Source of the DNA: Flavobacterium sp. LC2016-23
Lineage (GTDB): Bacteria > Bacteroidota > Bacteroidia > Flavobacteriales > Flavobacteriaceae
DNA: 64,000 nt
Reading direction: 5' to 3'
Assembly (NCBI RefSeq): GCF_009674775.1
Contig: NZ_WKKE01000001.1
Location: 124,001 to 188,000 of the forward strand
Part shown: piece by piece, positions 7,886 through 16,206 of the stretch
Layout: each line of letters begins with the position of its first letter
Position numbering within the stretch: position 1 is the first letter of the stretch
Notes under the pieces: generated by a model
Told to the model about the DNA's origin: nothing
Database searches by the model: none
Seen by the model: only the letters and a program-made list of their open reading frames with translations
Program-made: the position numbers and the translations under genes

Positions 7886-8281
7886 TTATTCATTTTTTAA
7901 ATGTTCTTTGTAAGCAGATTTTGCAATAGAGTCTAATTCTCTGCTTGCATAATAATGTAAACAATTTGACATATAATAATTTTCACCTTCTTTACAATTC
8001 TCACACATTTTAGGTTTTGGCATGTTCTTAACAATGTTCTGTCCCATTTTTCTAGTTTCATTCAAGGCTTTAAGACTTAAACCATCGTATGGATTTAATG
8101 CATCTTTCTGCTCTATTAGTTCATAAATAGAATCGTTTTTATAGCTTTCCTTAAGACAAGCGAAAAAAACATTATCCTTATAGGCTGTTATCCATGGGTT
8201 ATTACTTTTGGTATAACTAAACTTTTCATATGAGTTTTTGCTGCAAGAGCAGAAACATAGTAGTATTAAAATGTATTTCAT
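7886..8281 (-). CDS. Tai4-like immunity lipoprotein
   Basis: About 131 residues starting at the ATG at 8281, chosen because MKYILILLCFCSC is a clean lipoprotein signal (acylated Cys near residue 11). A start at 8302 would overlap the toxin stop and spoil the signal. The mature part has the layout I know from the Tai4 family: YKDNVFFACLKESYK near the start, an NPYDG turn, and a C-terminal MSNCLHYYASRELDSIA helix. Tai4 proteins sit in the periplasm and plug the active site of the amidase Tae4. The gene begins 5 bases after the toxin stop, as expected for a cognate immunity partner. Similarity judged by eye. Confidence 0.7.
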   Translation of the reverse strand: MKYILILLCFCSCSKNSYEKFSYTKSNNPWITAYKDNVFFACLKESYKNDSIYELIEQKDALNPYDGLSLKALNETRKMGQNIVKNMPKPKMCENCKEGENYYMSNCLHYYASRELDSIAKSAYKEHLKNE

Positions 8282-8286
8282 AATTT

Positions 8287-9705
8287 TTAATTTAAAATCC
8301 ATATATCTAATCTATAAATAGGGGCGTCATAAAAATGACATTCATTTCCGCAAGTAGCATCACTTTTTAGTAAATCAGCATGTCCTGTTGCCCAGTTAAA
8401 ATTACTTGAGTAAATAGAGTATATTCCTTTTTTTCCTAATAATAATCTGGGCAAATTTACACCATTAGTACCAGCATCTGCTTCTGAATATTGAGAATGA
8501 TTGGGATTGTAAGGTGTTTTAGGATTTATCGTTGAGGCAGGGTTAGTGCCAAAAGTTGCTCTCATCCATAAATTAATTTCATAAGCAGCTTTAAAATAAA
8601 ATTTATTATCTGCTCCCTTAAAAGTTTTACCAGGTAAATTGGGTATTATTACACCAGAATAATTTAATGCTTTTGATAAACGTATAGCACAGGTATTAGT
8701 TTTAGGTCCTGAATATAAAGAGGCAACATCACCTCCTATTGAATTATACATTTTTTGAGGAGTATCGTATTTGGGATCAGAATCATAGGGAAAATTTGAG
8801 CTAAAATCAGACCATTTAGGTAGATTTTGTTTTGGAAAAGTCAAATTAGGGTTCTCCCAAAATACAGGATCATATGTTCCATCATTTCCTTCTGAACTAC
8901 CCATGAATTGATTTTTAAATTGTTCGAATGTTACAGATGGATTGTTAATGAAATAATTAATTGCCCAAATACCAAATTTTTTAGCCGCAGCATTAGTATT
9001 CTGATCCAGGTAATTTTTTACTTCATTAGCAATGTTATCGTTATTGAATAAAAAGGTCAATTGCTCAAAATTAAGCGTGTTTCCCAATAACACGTTGATG
9101 TCGTTGGCCAGTATCGGCACCTCACAATCTACAGACTGACAGGAAGGAGGCAAAGAAATCCCCGTATCTACAGGACCGCTGCCGCCGCTTCCCGGAGTGC
9201 TGCTGCTACCACCTCCGGTACCACTTTGGTCTCCGCCCATGCCACCGCCTCCCATGCTTTCTCCGCAAGAGGCAATTTGGTAGGCGACAATCTGATAGGT
9301 CGAATAAGGCAAAGAACCTTTACCCTCACAATTGGCTGCTTCGGAAGATCCGGAATGGGCTCCGCTGTAGCACTTATGCGCAGTTTCGATTACAGTATAC
9401 TCGTATGTATTTTCACAGGCCGATTTAGAAGTCAGGTTGTTAAACGAAAAGGTTTCGCTGTTTACGGCTTTAAACCCTGTTACCTTAAAGTTTTTATGCT
9501 CACTCGCGATCCCGTCAGGAAAGAAATAGATAATAATGTACGCTTTGTATTGATCCTCGTTAAAGCGTTTGGTCAGGATGAGGTTCTCAATCGTGTTGTT
9601 GGCGGGTGAATAATTATTTCGCTCGATGTAAAAGGTAAACGACTCTTTGGCTTGTTCGTCATTTTTTACATAGGTCAGTTTGTCGGTAAAAATTTTAAAA
9701 TCCAA
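8287..9705 (-). CDS. Tae4-type peptidoglycan amidase toxin protein
   Basis: From a TTG at 9705 the frame gives 472 residues. Residues 1-145 resemble the N-terminal region of Flavobacterium cell-surface lipoproteins. Residues 146-190 are a Gly/Ser-rich linker (GGGGMGG, GTGGGSSSTPGSGGS). The last about 150 residues look like a Tae4 amidase: Cys339 in NTCAIRLSKALNYSG, the GKKGIYSI strand, and His442 in GHADLL, with a late Cys pair (CGNEC). Tae4 cleaves the gamma-D-Glu-mDAP bond of peptidoglycan. The TTG is probably not the natural start: the same frame continues to an ATG at 9930 but is interrupted by TAG at 9790-9792. No type VI secretion gene is present in the window. Confidence 0.75.
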   Translation of the reverse strand: MDFKIFTDKLTYVKNDEQAKESFTFYIERNNYSPANNTIENLILTKRFNEDQYKAYIIIYFFPDGIASEHKNFKVTGFKAVNSETFSFNNLTSKSACENTYEYTVIETAHKCYSGAHSGSSEAANCEGKGSLPYSTYQIVAYQIASCGESMGGGGMGGDQSGTGGGSSSTPGSGGSGPVDTGISLPPSCQSVDCEVPILANDINVLLGNTLNFEQLTFLFNNDNIANEVKNYLDQNTNAAAKKFGIWAINYFINNPSVTFEQFKNQFMGSSEGNDGTYDPVFWENPNLTFPKQNLPKWSDFSSNFPYDSDPKYDTPQKMYNSIGGDVASLYSGPKTNTCAIRLSKALNYSGVIIPNLPGKTFKGADNKFYFKAAYEINLWMRATFGTNPASTINPKTPYNPNHSQYSEADAGTNGVNLPRLLLGKKGIYSIYSSNFNWATGHADLLKSDATCGNECHFYDAPIYRLDIWILN

Positions 9706-9930
9706 AGCCTGAACGGTTCTTTTGGAGCTTGTTTTTTGGGTGCCTGAATTCGTTATGGCATTAAAAAGCGATTCTTTCGATTTAAGGAACTAATAATTTT
9801 TATGCAGCATTAATATACTTTTCTTGTCGGAGTTTTCTATTATTTCTGACTCGCTGCTGCAGCCTGAAAGACTTAATACAATGGCAAACACCACTGTTTT
9901 AATAAACGGGATGAAGTTTTTGGTTGGCAT
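9706..9930 (-). pseudogene. severed lipoprotein head of the Tae4 protein (in-frame TAG)
   Basis: Starting at the ATG at 9930, the minus strand encodes a lipoprotein signal with lipobox LSGC (Cys24) followed by SSESEIIE, an acidic start like the surface-export signal of Flavobacterium lipoproteins. Codon 47 is TAG (9790-9792). Beyond it, FLKSKESLFNAITNSG and onward reads as good coding sequence in the same frame into the 472-residue frame. The distance 9930-9705 is a whole number of codons, so a single base change explains the break. Either the gene is dead, or it is read through, or the base is a sequencing error. Confidence 0.75.
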
Positions 9931-10040
9931 ATAAATGGTTTTATAAATTACAAATTTGGCTTACAGGGGGTATATAGGCGGCTAATTTATAAAAAAAAAG
10001 CTACAAAAAAAATGCAGCTGTAATTTTTTTTATAAAAAAG

Positions 10041-10078
10041 AAACCCGACAGTTTTTAAGGCTGTCGGGTTTGGTATTT
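10041..10078 (-). terminator. terminator after accD
   Basis: An 11-bp perfect stem (AAACCCGACAG / CTGTCGGGTTT, 10041-10051 with 10061-10071), followed on the minus strand by a T-rich run. It separates accD from the toxin island. Confidence 0.85.
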
Positions 10079-10094
10079 TAAAAGTTTTTATAAA

Positions 10095-10949
10095 CTATCT
10101 GATGTTATTGTTTTGAATTAAATCAATATATAAGTTGATCTTATCCTTTAAATCTTTTCTTGGCGTAATAAAGTCAAGGAAACCGTGTTCTAAAAGAAAT
10201 TCGGCAGTCTGGAAACCTTCCGGTAAATCTTTTCCTGTCGTATCACGAACCACACGCGGACCTGCAAAACCAATTAAAGCACCCGGCTCAGAAATATTAA
10301 TATCTCCCAACATGGCGTAAGAGGCAGTAGTTCCTCCGGTGGTAGGATCTGTACATAAAGAAATGTACGGTAATCCTGCTTCTGCAAGCTGTGCCAGTTT
10401 AACAGAGGTTTTAGCCAGCTGCATTAACGAATAAGCGGCTTCCATCATACGGGCTCCACCAGATTTTGAAATCATTACAAAAGGCATGTTGTTTTTGATC
10501 GCGTGATCAATTCCTCTTGCGATTTTCTCTCCTACAACAGCTCCCATAGAACCACCGATAAAGGCAAAATCCATACAGCAGATTACCAGTTCTTTTCCTT
10601 TCGATTTTCCCACTCCGGTACGTACAGCGTCCTTAAGGTGGGTTTTTTCCATTACATCTTTCAGTCTTTCTGCATATTTTTTTGTATCCACAAAATGCAG
10701 AGGATCTTTAGAAGTCATGTTTTTATCTAATTCAACAAACTCATTGTTGTCGAATAAAATCTCAAAATAGGTTGCGCTTCCAATTCTAACGTGAAAATCA
10801 TCTTCAGGACTCACAAATAAGTTTCGGGCTAATTCGTCAGCATCAATAATTTTTCCTGTTGGAGATTTGTACCACAATCCTTTCGGAACGTCCATCTTAT
10901 CTTCTGTAGCGGTCGTAATCCCTTTTTCCTGTCTTTTAAACCAAGCCAT
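10095..10949 (-). CDS. accD: acetyl-CoA carboxylase carboxyltransferase subunit beta
   Basis: 284 residues. It transfers the carboxyl group from biotin-carboxyl carrier to acetyl-CoA in the first step of fatty acid synthesis, as a heterotetramer with AccA (not in the window). Family blocks are clear: [55 protein letters not shown] and [13 protein letters not shown]. The N-terminal four-cysteine zinc ribbon of E. coli AccD is absent: the region reads [17 protein letters not shown] and [15 protein letters not shown], with the flanks retained but none of the cysteines. Monocistronic, with its own terminator. Confidence 0.96.
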   Translation of the reverse strand: MAWFKRQEKGITTATEDKMDVPKGLWYKSPTGKIIDADELARNLFVSPEDDFHVRIGSATYFEILFDNNEFVELDKNMTSKDPLHFVDTKKYAERLKDVMEKTHLKDAVRTGVGKSKGKELVICCMDFAFIGGSMGAVVGEKIARGIDHAIKNNMPFVMISKSGGARMMEAAYSLMQLAKTSVKLAQLAEAGLPYISLCTDPTTGGTTASYAMLGDINISEPGALIGFAGPRVVRDTTGKDLPEGFQTAEFLLEHGFLDFITPRKDLKDKINLYIDLIQNNNIR

Positions 10950-11032
10950 TTTTTTAGATTTTAGATCTTAGACTTTAGATTTTAGATTTTAGACTTCGAG
11001 AAATCTAAAATCTAAAATCATAAATCTAAAAT
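10950..11032. repeat. TTTAGATTTTAGA-type simple inverted repeat
   Basis: Alternating TTTAGATTTTAGA units turn into AATCTAAAATCTAAAATC on the other side, so the two halves can fold on each other. The same family recurs at 21661-21806, 39675-39737, 54108-54140 and 55443-55485, always between genes. Confidence 0.75.
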
Positions 11033-12100
11033 TTATAGTGTATTTACGTTATTCAAGTCTGCAAAAGCCTGCTCCAGTCTTGTATTGAATGTCACTTCGC
11101 TTTCACGCACCCATCTTCTTGGGTCATAATATTTTTTGTTAGGAGCTTCAGCACCTTCAGGGTTACCGATTTGTGTTTTTAAATAGTCAATGTTTTTAAC
11201 CATATAATCACGAATTCCTTCTGTGTATGCAAATTGTAAATCGGTATCGATATTCATTTTGATTACTCCGTAGCTAATTCCTTCTCTGATTTCTTCCAAT
11301 GTAGAACCTGAACCTCCGTGGAAAACGAAATCTACCGGATTATGTCCCGTGTTGAATTTTTTCTGAACGAAATCCTGAGAATTTTTTAAGATTTTTGGAG
11401 TTAATTTTACGTTTCCTGGTTTGTAAACCCCGTGAACGTTACCAAAAGCGGCTGCAATTGTAAATTTAGGGCTTACTTTAGATAATTCCTCGTAAGCATA
11501 CGCTACTTCTTCCGGTTGTGTGTATAATTTTGAGCTGTCTACATCAGAGTTGTCAACACCATCTTCTTCACCACCTGTAATTCCAAGCTCGATTTCCAAT
11601 GTCATTCCCATTTTGCTCATTCTAGCCAAATATTCTTTACAGATCTCGATGTTTTCTTCGATTGGCTCCTCAGACAAATCGATCATATGCGAACTGAATA
11701 ATGGTTTTCCTGTTTCTGCAAAATGTTTTTCAGAAGCATCCAATAAACCATCAATCCAAGGCAATAATTTTTTGGCACAGTGGTCAGTGTGTAAAATTAC
11801 AGTTGCCCCGTAAGCTTCTGCTAAAGTATGAATATGTTTTGCGCCTGCGATTCCACCAGCGATTGCTGCTTTTTCACCTGCATTAGATAATCCTTTACCA
11901 GCGTTAAATTGTGCTCCTCCGTTGGAGAACTGAATGATAACCGGAGCGTTTAGTTTAGCTGCAGTTTCAAGAACGCCATTGATTGTACTTGAACCCGTAA
12001 CATTTACTGCCGGAAGTGCAAATCCTTTTTCTTTCGCATAATTAAAAATCTCCTGAACCTGATCTCCTGTAGCTACTCCTGGTTTGATATTGTGTGCCAT
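11033..12100 (-). CDS. fbaA: class II fructose-bisphosphate aldolase
   Basis: 355 residues, the usual length. It cleaves fructose 1,6-bisphosphate to glyceraldehyde 3-phosphate and dihydroxyacetone phosphate, zinc-dependent, in glycolysis and gluconeogenesis. Zinc and substrate motifs are seen: ILHTDHCAKK (catalytic Asp and zinc His), EIELGITGGEEDGVDNS, AFGNVHGVYKPGNV and FVFHGGSGST. It lies 60 bases downstream of tamL on the same strand, in a gap without a clear terminator, so it may partly share that transcript. The 10950-11032 repeat separates it from accD. Confidence 0.96.
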   Translation of the reverse strand: MAHNIKPGVATGDQVQEIFNYAKEKGFALPAVNVTGSSTINGVLETAAKLNAPVIIQFSNGGAQFNAGKGLSNAGEKAAIAGGIAGAKHIHTLAEAYGATVILHTDHCAKKLLPWIDGLLDASEKHFAETGKPLFSSHMIDLSEEPIEENIEICKEYLARMSKMGMTLEIELGITGGEEDGVDNSDVDSSKLYTQPEEVAYAYEELSKVSPKFTIAAAFGNVHGVYKPGNVKLTPKILKNSQDFVQKKFNTGHNPVDFVFHGGSGSTLEEIREGISYGVIKMNIDTDLQFAYTEGIRDYMVKNIDYLKTQIGNPEGAEAPNKKYYDPRRWVRESEVTFNTRLEQAFADLNNVNTL

Positions 12101-12160
12101 TGTAATTTTTTTTATAGTTGTTTTTAGTTTTTAGGTTGCAAAAATAAGAATTAATTAGCA

Positions 12161-14719
12161 TTAGAACGGATAATTTATTCCAAAATTTAAAACCGAGTGA
12201 CCAAAATTGTATTCTTTGAACCAACGATTTCCTTCGTCATACGCCGGATTATAGGTCTTGAAGCCTAAATCTAAACGAATCACAAAGAAGCTTAAATCGT
12301 AACGTAAACCAAATCCGGAACCCAAAGCAATTTCAGCTAAATCGTTTACGCCAGTGAATTTCGCCTTCTCATCGATGACATTATCGAGCACATTCCAGAT
12401 ATTTCCGGCATCTGCAAAGATAGCTCCTTTCACGTCTCCAAATACCTTAAATCGAAATTCGGCACTAAGCGCTATTTTCATGTTGGCCTCATTAAAATCA
12501 TTTGAAGCATTGGTAGTCCCCGGACCCAATGAGTAGGGCTGCCATGCACGATTATCATTGGAACCTCCGGAATAATAACTTCGGGAGAACGGAATGTAAT
12601 TTGAATTTCCGAACGGAATTGCGATTCCAAAGAAGCTTCGTACGGCCAGTACTTTTTCTTTTCCAAAATCCCAGTGTTTGATATAATCAAATTCGGTTTT
12701 GATGTATTCTGAATATTCTAAGTTGAATATTTCGTAATTTCCGCTAATATTTTTAGGCAGGTTAGCAATATTTGAAATTGCAGTTAACAGCGTACCTGCA
12801 GATTCTATTTTTGTTTTAAACTGATAAAAAGTATTGTCGGCCAGATCTTTTTTGGTGGTTTTGGTGAACGTATAACTGGTGGCCAGAATAAAATCATTCT
12901 CGGTCAGACGCACTCTTCGTTCTTCAATACTTTCGACTTGTTTGTAGTCGGCATTCCCGGGTGTTAACAACGTTCGTCCGTTTAAAACATCATCGGTGAA
13001 ACCTGCGGTTCCTTTTGTGATGATCAGGTTATTACTGAGGTCCAGATTGTCACCGTTTACATTGTAGGTGCTGGCGATATTATTCAGCTCATTATACGAC
13101 GAAGTATACACGTTGAAGTAATTGTCCGGGTTTAGGTTGCGTACAAACTGAACGTTCAGCAATTCGAATTTTGCAGTGTTGTTTCGCTTCGGAGACCAAT
13201 TGTAAGCAAGTCCGCCCGTGAAATTTTCTTTATCGAGACCAATGTTCCTTTGTTTGGAGAAACCGCTCGAGATACTTGTGGACGGAATCATTCTTTTCGG
13301 AATAATTTTTTCGGTTCCGAAAGGCAGTAAGATTCTTGGGAAATTTAATTTCATATCCAGACCATATTCCGAAACATTAAAGAAATTATTATTCGGATTG
13401 GCCATGTCTTTTGAGGACCCGATATTTACACGTGCCGAAATCTCTAAAGTTTCAGCCCTGTTAAAGACGTTTCGGATCGTTTCAGAAATACTGGCGCCGA
13501 TTCCAAAATCCTGAATATTGGAATGTGTTAAATCTAAAGTGGCTCCGAAACTGTATTTTTTTCGTGGCGTTAAAAAAACATTCGCAATCAGTGATTGTGC
13601 CAATGGATCGCGTTTGTCTACTTCATATTGTATCGACGGATAATTGAAAATCTTCAGGTTGTTTAAGTATCGTGTCGAAAGCGTTGTTCTGGTGTCTGAG
13701 AAAGTACTTCCTTTTGAAATAAAAACAGCATCTGTAATAGCGCGCGGTTTGTATTTTAATTTTTTATAACTGTACAGATTAAAGTTGTTGTAAGTTGTAC
13801 TGTCTTTGATCGGGGTTTTTGAGTTGGCCGGTGAATAATCAGTATAGATATTTACATCACTTATTTTATATATTTTAAAAGGCTCTGTTCTGCTGGAATC
13901 CCTTTCCTGAATAGTGTTGTTGTTGATGATTAAATTCACATCGGCTTTGTTTTTTTTTCCAATCGTATCAATGTCATAAGTCACATAAGTTGGCTGGAAG
14001 AAATAGGCGCCATGATTCCTGAAATAGGTGGTGATGCGGTTTTTCTCGTCTTCGAAATCTGAAGTTTTATATTGGCTTCCTGATTTTAATAAAGAAGGCT
14101 CCTTGTTGGTTTTGTACAAGGAATCTAAGGCCGGAGTCATAATACTGGTTCTGATGGAATCCAGAAGAAAAGCCGGGCCTGTGGTAATGTTATAATTGAT
14201 TTTGGCTTTTTTGCGCCCTACAGTGGTGTCAATGTTATAATCGGTTTTTACATTAAAATACCCATTGTTGAAATAGTAAAATTTCAGGCGCAACAAAGAT
14301 TTTTTTGTTTTTGTCGTATCAATAATAACAGGGGGTTCTCCGGTACTTTTTAAAAATTCGTGAATTCCTTTGTATAAAAAAGATTGTCCAAGACGGTCTA
14401 CCTGTTTGGCAGATAATAGTTTTGCCTGACGCTCATATAAGCCCGGATTGTTTTTAAATTTTGCCTGATACGTAGAATCCGGATTTAAATTGGCTAGGTT
14501 GTATAAATTCAGACGTAATTTGTATCCCAGTAAGGTACCATTTGGTTTTTGGTACATTTGATTGGATGCCGTTTCATCATTTGTAGACTTTCCATTTACA
14601 AGAATATTGTTTTTAGTAAGAAGACTTTTTCCGTCCGGAACTCTTTTTACAGCATTACAAGCGCAAATAAGTATTGCTATTAGAATAAATGCTAGTATTT
14701 TTGTGGAATTGTTTTTCAA
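12161..14719 (-). CDS. tamL: TamL, lipoprotein BamA/TamA-family outer-membrane protein
   Basis: 852 residues. The N-terminus is a lipoprotein signal (ILICAC, acylated Cys21) followed by NAVKRVPDGKSLLTKN, typical of the Bacteroidota TamA homologue TamL, which is lipidated unlike proteobacterial TamA. POTRA-like repeats follow, for example FYYFNNGYFNVKTDYNID and YFRNHGAYFF. From about residue 390 there is an Omp85 beta-barrel with the YYSGGSNDNRAWQPYSLGPG segment and a C-terminal strand ending FGINYPF. It inserts or exports proteins or lipids at the outer membrane, normally with TamB, which is not adjacent here. Divergent from the methyltransferase gene across only 37 bases. Confidence 0.9.
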   Translation of the reverse strand: MKNNSTKILAFILIAILICACNAVKRVPDGKSLLTKNNILVNGKSTNDETASNQMYQKPNGTLLGYKLRLNLYNLANLNPDSTYQAKFKNNPGLYERQAKLLSAKQVDRLGQSFLYKGIHEFLKSTGEPPVIIDTTKTKKSLLRLKFYYFNNGYFNVKTDYNIDTTVGRKKAKINYNITTGPAFLLDSIRTSIMTPALDSLYKTNKEPSLLKSGSQYKTSDFEDEKNRITTYFRNHGAYFFQPTYVTYDIDTIGKKNKADVNLIINNNTIQERDSSRTEPFKIYKISDVNIYTDYSPANSKTPIKDSTTYNNFNLYSYKKLKYKPRAITDAVFISKGSTFSDTRTTLSTRYLNNLKIFNYPSIQYEVDKRDPLAQSLIANVFLTPRKKYSFGATLDLTHSNIQDFGIGASISETIRNVFNRAETLEISARVNIGSSKDMANPNNNFFNVSEYGLDMKLNFPRILLPFGTEKIIPKRMIPSTSISSGFSKQRNIGLDKENFTGGLAYNWSPKRNNTAKFELLNVQFVRNLNPDNYFNVYTSSYNELNNIASTYNVNGDNLDLSNNLIITKGTAGFTDDVLNGRTLLTPGNADYKQVESIEERRVRLTENDFILATSYTFTKTTKKDLADNTFYQFKTKIESAGTLLTAISNIANLPKNISGNYEIFNLEYSEYIKTEFDYIKHWDFGKEKVLAVRSFFGIAIPFGNSNYIPFSRSYYSGGSNDNRAWQPYSLGPGTTNASNDFNEANMKIALSAEFRFKVFGDVKGAIFADAGNIWNVLDNVIDEKAKFTGVNDLAEIALGSGFGLRYDLSFFVIRLDLGFKTYNPAYDEGNRWFKEYNFGHSVLNFGINYPF

Positions 14720-14756
14720 GTGATATTAAATATTTAATTCAAAAGTACATTATTTT

Positions 14757-15485
14757 ATGGTTAGTAAAAACCAAATAAAGCTTATATCAGGTTTACATCA
14801 AAAAAAGCAACGCTTTGCAAATCAATTATTTTTTGCCGAAGGAGTAAAGGTAATTCAGGAACTCTTGCAATCCAACTTTGAATTAGAACATTTATACACC
14901 ACACAAAATGATTTTGAGGCCGTTCCGTCTTCCAGACGTACGCTTATTAATGAGCAGGAACTTAAAAAAATAAGTGCTTTAGCAACACCGAATTCATGTT
15001 TGGCGGTTTTCAAAATGCCTGCCGAAAATAAAATTACCGATACGGGTTTAATTCTGGCGCTGGACGATATTCGTGATCCCGGAAATTTGGGCACCATTTT
15101 ACGTCTTTGCGACTGGTTTGGTATCAGGCAGATTATTTGCTCTAAAGAAACCGTTGACATTTACAATCCAAAAGTAGTACAGGCCACGATGGGGTCTATT
15201 ACCCGGGTAAATGTAAATTATGTCGATCTGAAAACGTTTATTTCACAAACGAAGCTGCCTGTTTTTGGAACCTTTATGGACGGAGAAAACATTTATCAAT
15301 CTAATCTGCCACAAGATGGAATCATTATTATGGGTAATGAAGCCAATGGTATTTCGGAAGAGATTGAAAAAACGGTGACAAGCCGACTCACAATTCCAAG
15401 GTTTGGCGAACTGCAAAAAACCGAAAGTTTAAACGTAGCTACCGCAACAGCAATTATTCTTAGTGAATTTAAACGAAATAGTTAG
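14757..15485 (+). CDS. TrmH-family (SpoU) RNA 2'-O-methyltransferase
   Basis: 242 residues. It has an N-terminal substrate-binding domain (FFAEGVKVIQELL, typical of RNA 2'-O-ribose methyltransferase substrate-binding domains) and then the SPOUT catalytic domain with motif 1 (RDPGNLGTILRLCDWFG), motif 2 (IIIMGNEANGIS) and motif 3 (TIPRFGELQKTESLNVATATAI). SAM is bound in the trefoil knot formed by motifs 2 and 3. The target is rRNA or tRNA ribose; which one cannot be told. Convergent with porT. Confidence 0.93.
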   Translation: MVSKNQIKLISGLHQKKQRFANQLFFAEGVKVIQELLQSNFELEHLYTTQNDFEAVPSSRRTLINEQELKKISALATPNSCLAVFKMPAENKITDTGLILALDDIRDPGNLGTILRLCDWFGIRQIICSKETVDIYNPKVVQATMGSITRVNVNYVDLKTFISQTKLPVFGTFMDGENIYQSNLPQDGIIIMGNEANGISEEIEKTVTSRLTIPRFGELQKTESLNVATATAIILSEFKRNS

Positions 15486-15494
15486 GTTTTTGTT

Positions 15495-16205
15495 TTAATG
15501 AAAAGTGAAATTTATTAAAATCGCCCTCGATTTCATGGAATCAATGTTATCCGTCCACGGACTCGGACCATTCGCCGGATTATCCCTGATTAATTCGTCA
15601 GTGATACCAAACATTCCTCTGATCGAAGGAGAGAAAATAAAATACTCTGAGAAAATATCAATTCCAAAACCAAGTTCATAAGCCGCAGTCCAAGGCTTAA
15701 CCCTGAACTTCTGATCGTGATTATCATCCAGGGATTTTGAATTACTCGAAAGGTTTAATGTGGTTGACATTCCACCTACTAAATACGGACGAATATTTCC
15801 GGTACGTAAAGCAGAAAATTTCAATAATAAAGGAAAGTGGATGTACGTACTGTTTACCTCTCTTAAATAATCAGCCTGCTTTTCAAGAGGATAATATAAG
15901 TCACGCTTGGTATAATACAAACCGGGTTCAAAACGCAGGTTGATATATTCCTGCAATCTTAAATCGGCCACCACCCCGACATTAAAACCGGTAGTTTTTT
16001 TAACCTGAATGTCTTGCTGCACCTTGTTTTTGTAATCAAATTTAAAGTCGAAACTATTAAAACCTAAATAATAACCGAAGTACAGGCGTTGTTTTTGCCA
16101 GTTTTCAAGATTAATAATAGGATCTTTGCTAAACATATTTTTAGCAAATTGCGAATATCCTTTTGTCGTTAAGACTAATAAAATTAAGATTACTGTTTTT
16201 TTCAT
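15495..16205 (-). CDS. porT: PorT, type IX secretion/gliding outer-membrane beta-barrel protein
   Basis: 237 residues from the ATG at 16205. The longer frame from 16268 overlaps ubiE and spoils the signal peptide, whereas MKKTVILILLVLTTKGYSQ is a standard one. An outer-membrane beta-barrel of the PorT family: GYYLGFNSFDFKFDY, RFEPGLYYTKRDLYY, LPLLLKFSALRTGNIRPYLVGG. It ends in an aromatic residue block (ILINFTFH). PorT is needed for type IX secretion and gliding in Flavobacterium and Porphyromonas. It starts one base after the ubiE stop, so the two are translationally linked, a gene order I recall from other Flavobacteria. Confidence 0.85.
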   Translation of the reverse strand: MKKTVILILLVLTTKGYSQFAKNMFSKDPIINLENWQKQRLYFGYYLGFNSFDFKFDYKNKVQQDIQVKKTTGFNVGVVADLRLQEYINLRFEPGLYYTKRDLYYPLEKQADYLREVNSTYIHFPLLLKFSALRTGNIRPYLVGGMSTTLNLSSNSKSLDDNHDQKFRVKPWTAAYELGFGIDIFSEYFIFSPSIRGMFGITDELIRDNPANGPSPWTDNIDSMKSRAILINFTFH

Positions 16206-16206
16206 A

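Noticed and set aside
9226..9609. A 127-codon plus-strand frame opposite the toxin head
   Set aside because: It lies wholly inside the minus-strand gene, has an atypical composition for exported or cytoplasmic proteins, and no recognisable motif.
4246..9930. A complete type VI secretion locus
   Set aside because: Only effector and immunity-like genes are seen; no tss structural genes, Hcp, VgrG or ClpV in the window.
12042..12224. A 60-codon minus-strand frame across the fbaA-tamL gap
   Set aside because: It overlaps both genes in another frame and has no conserved features.
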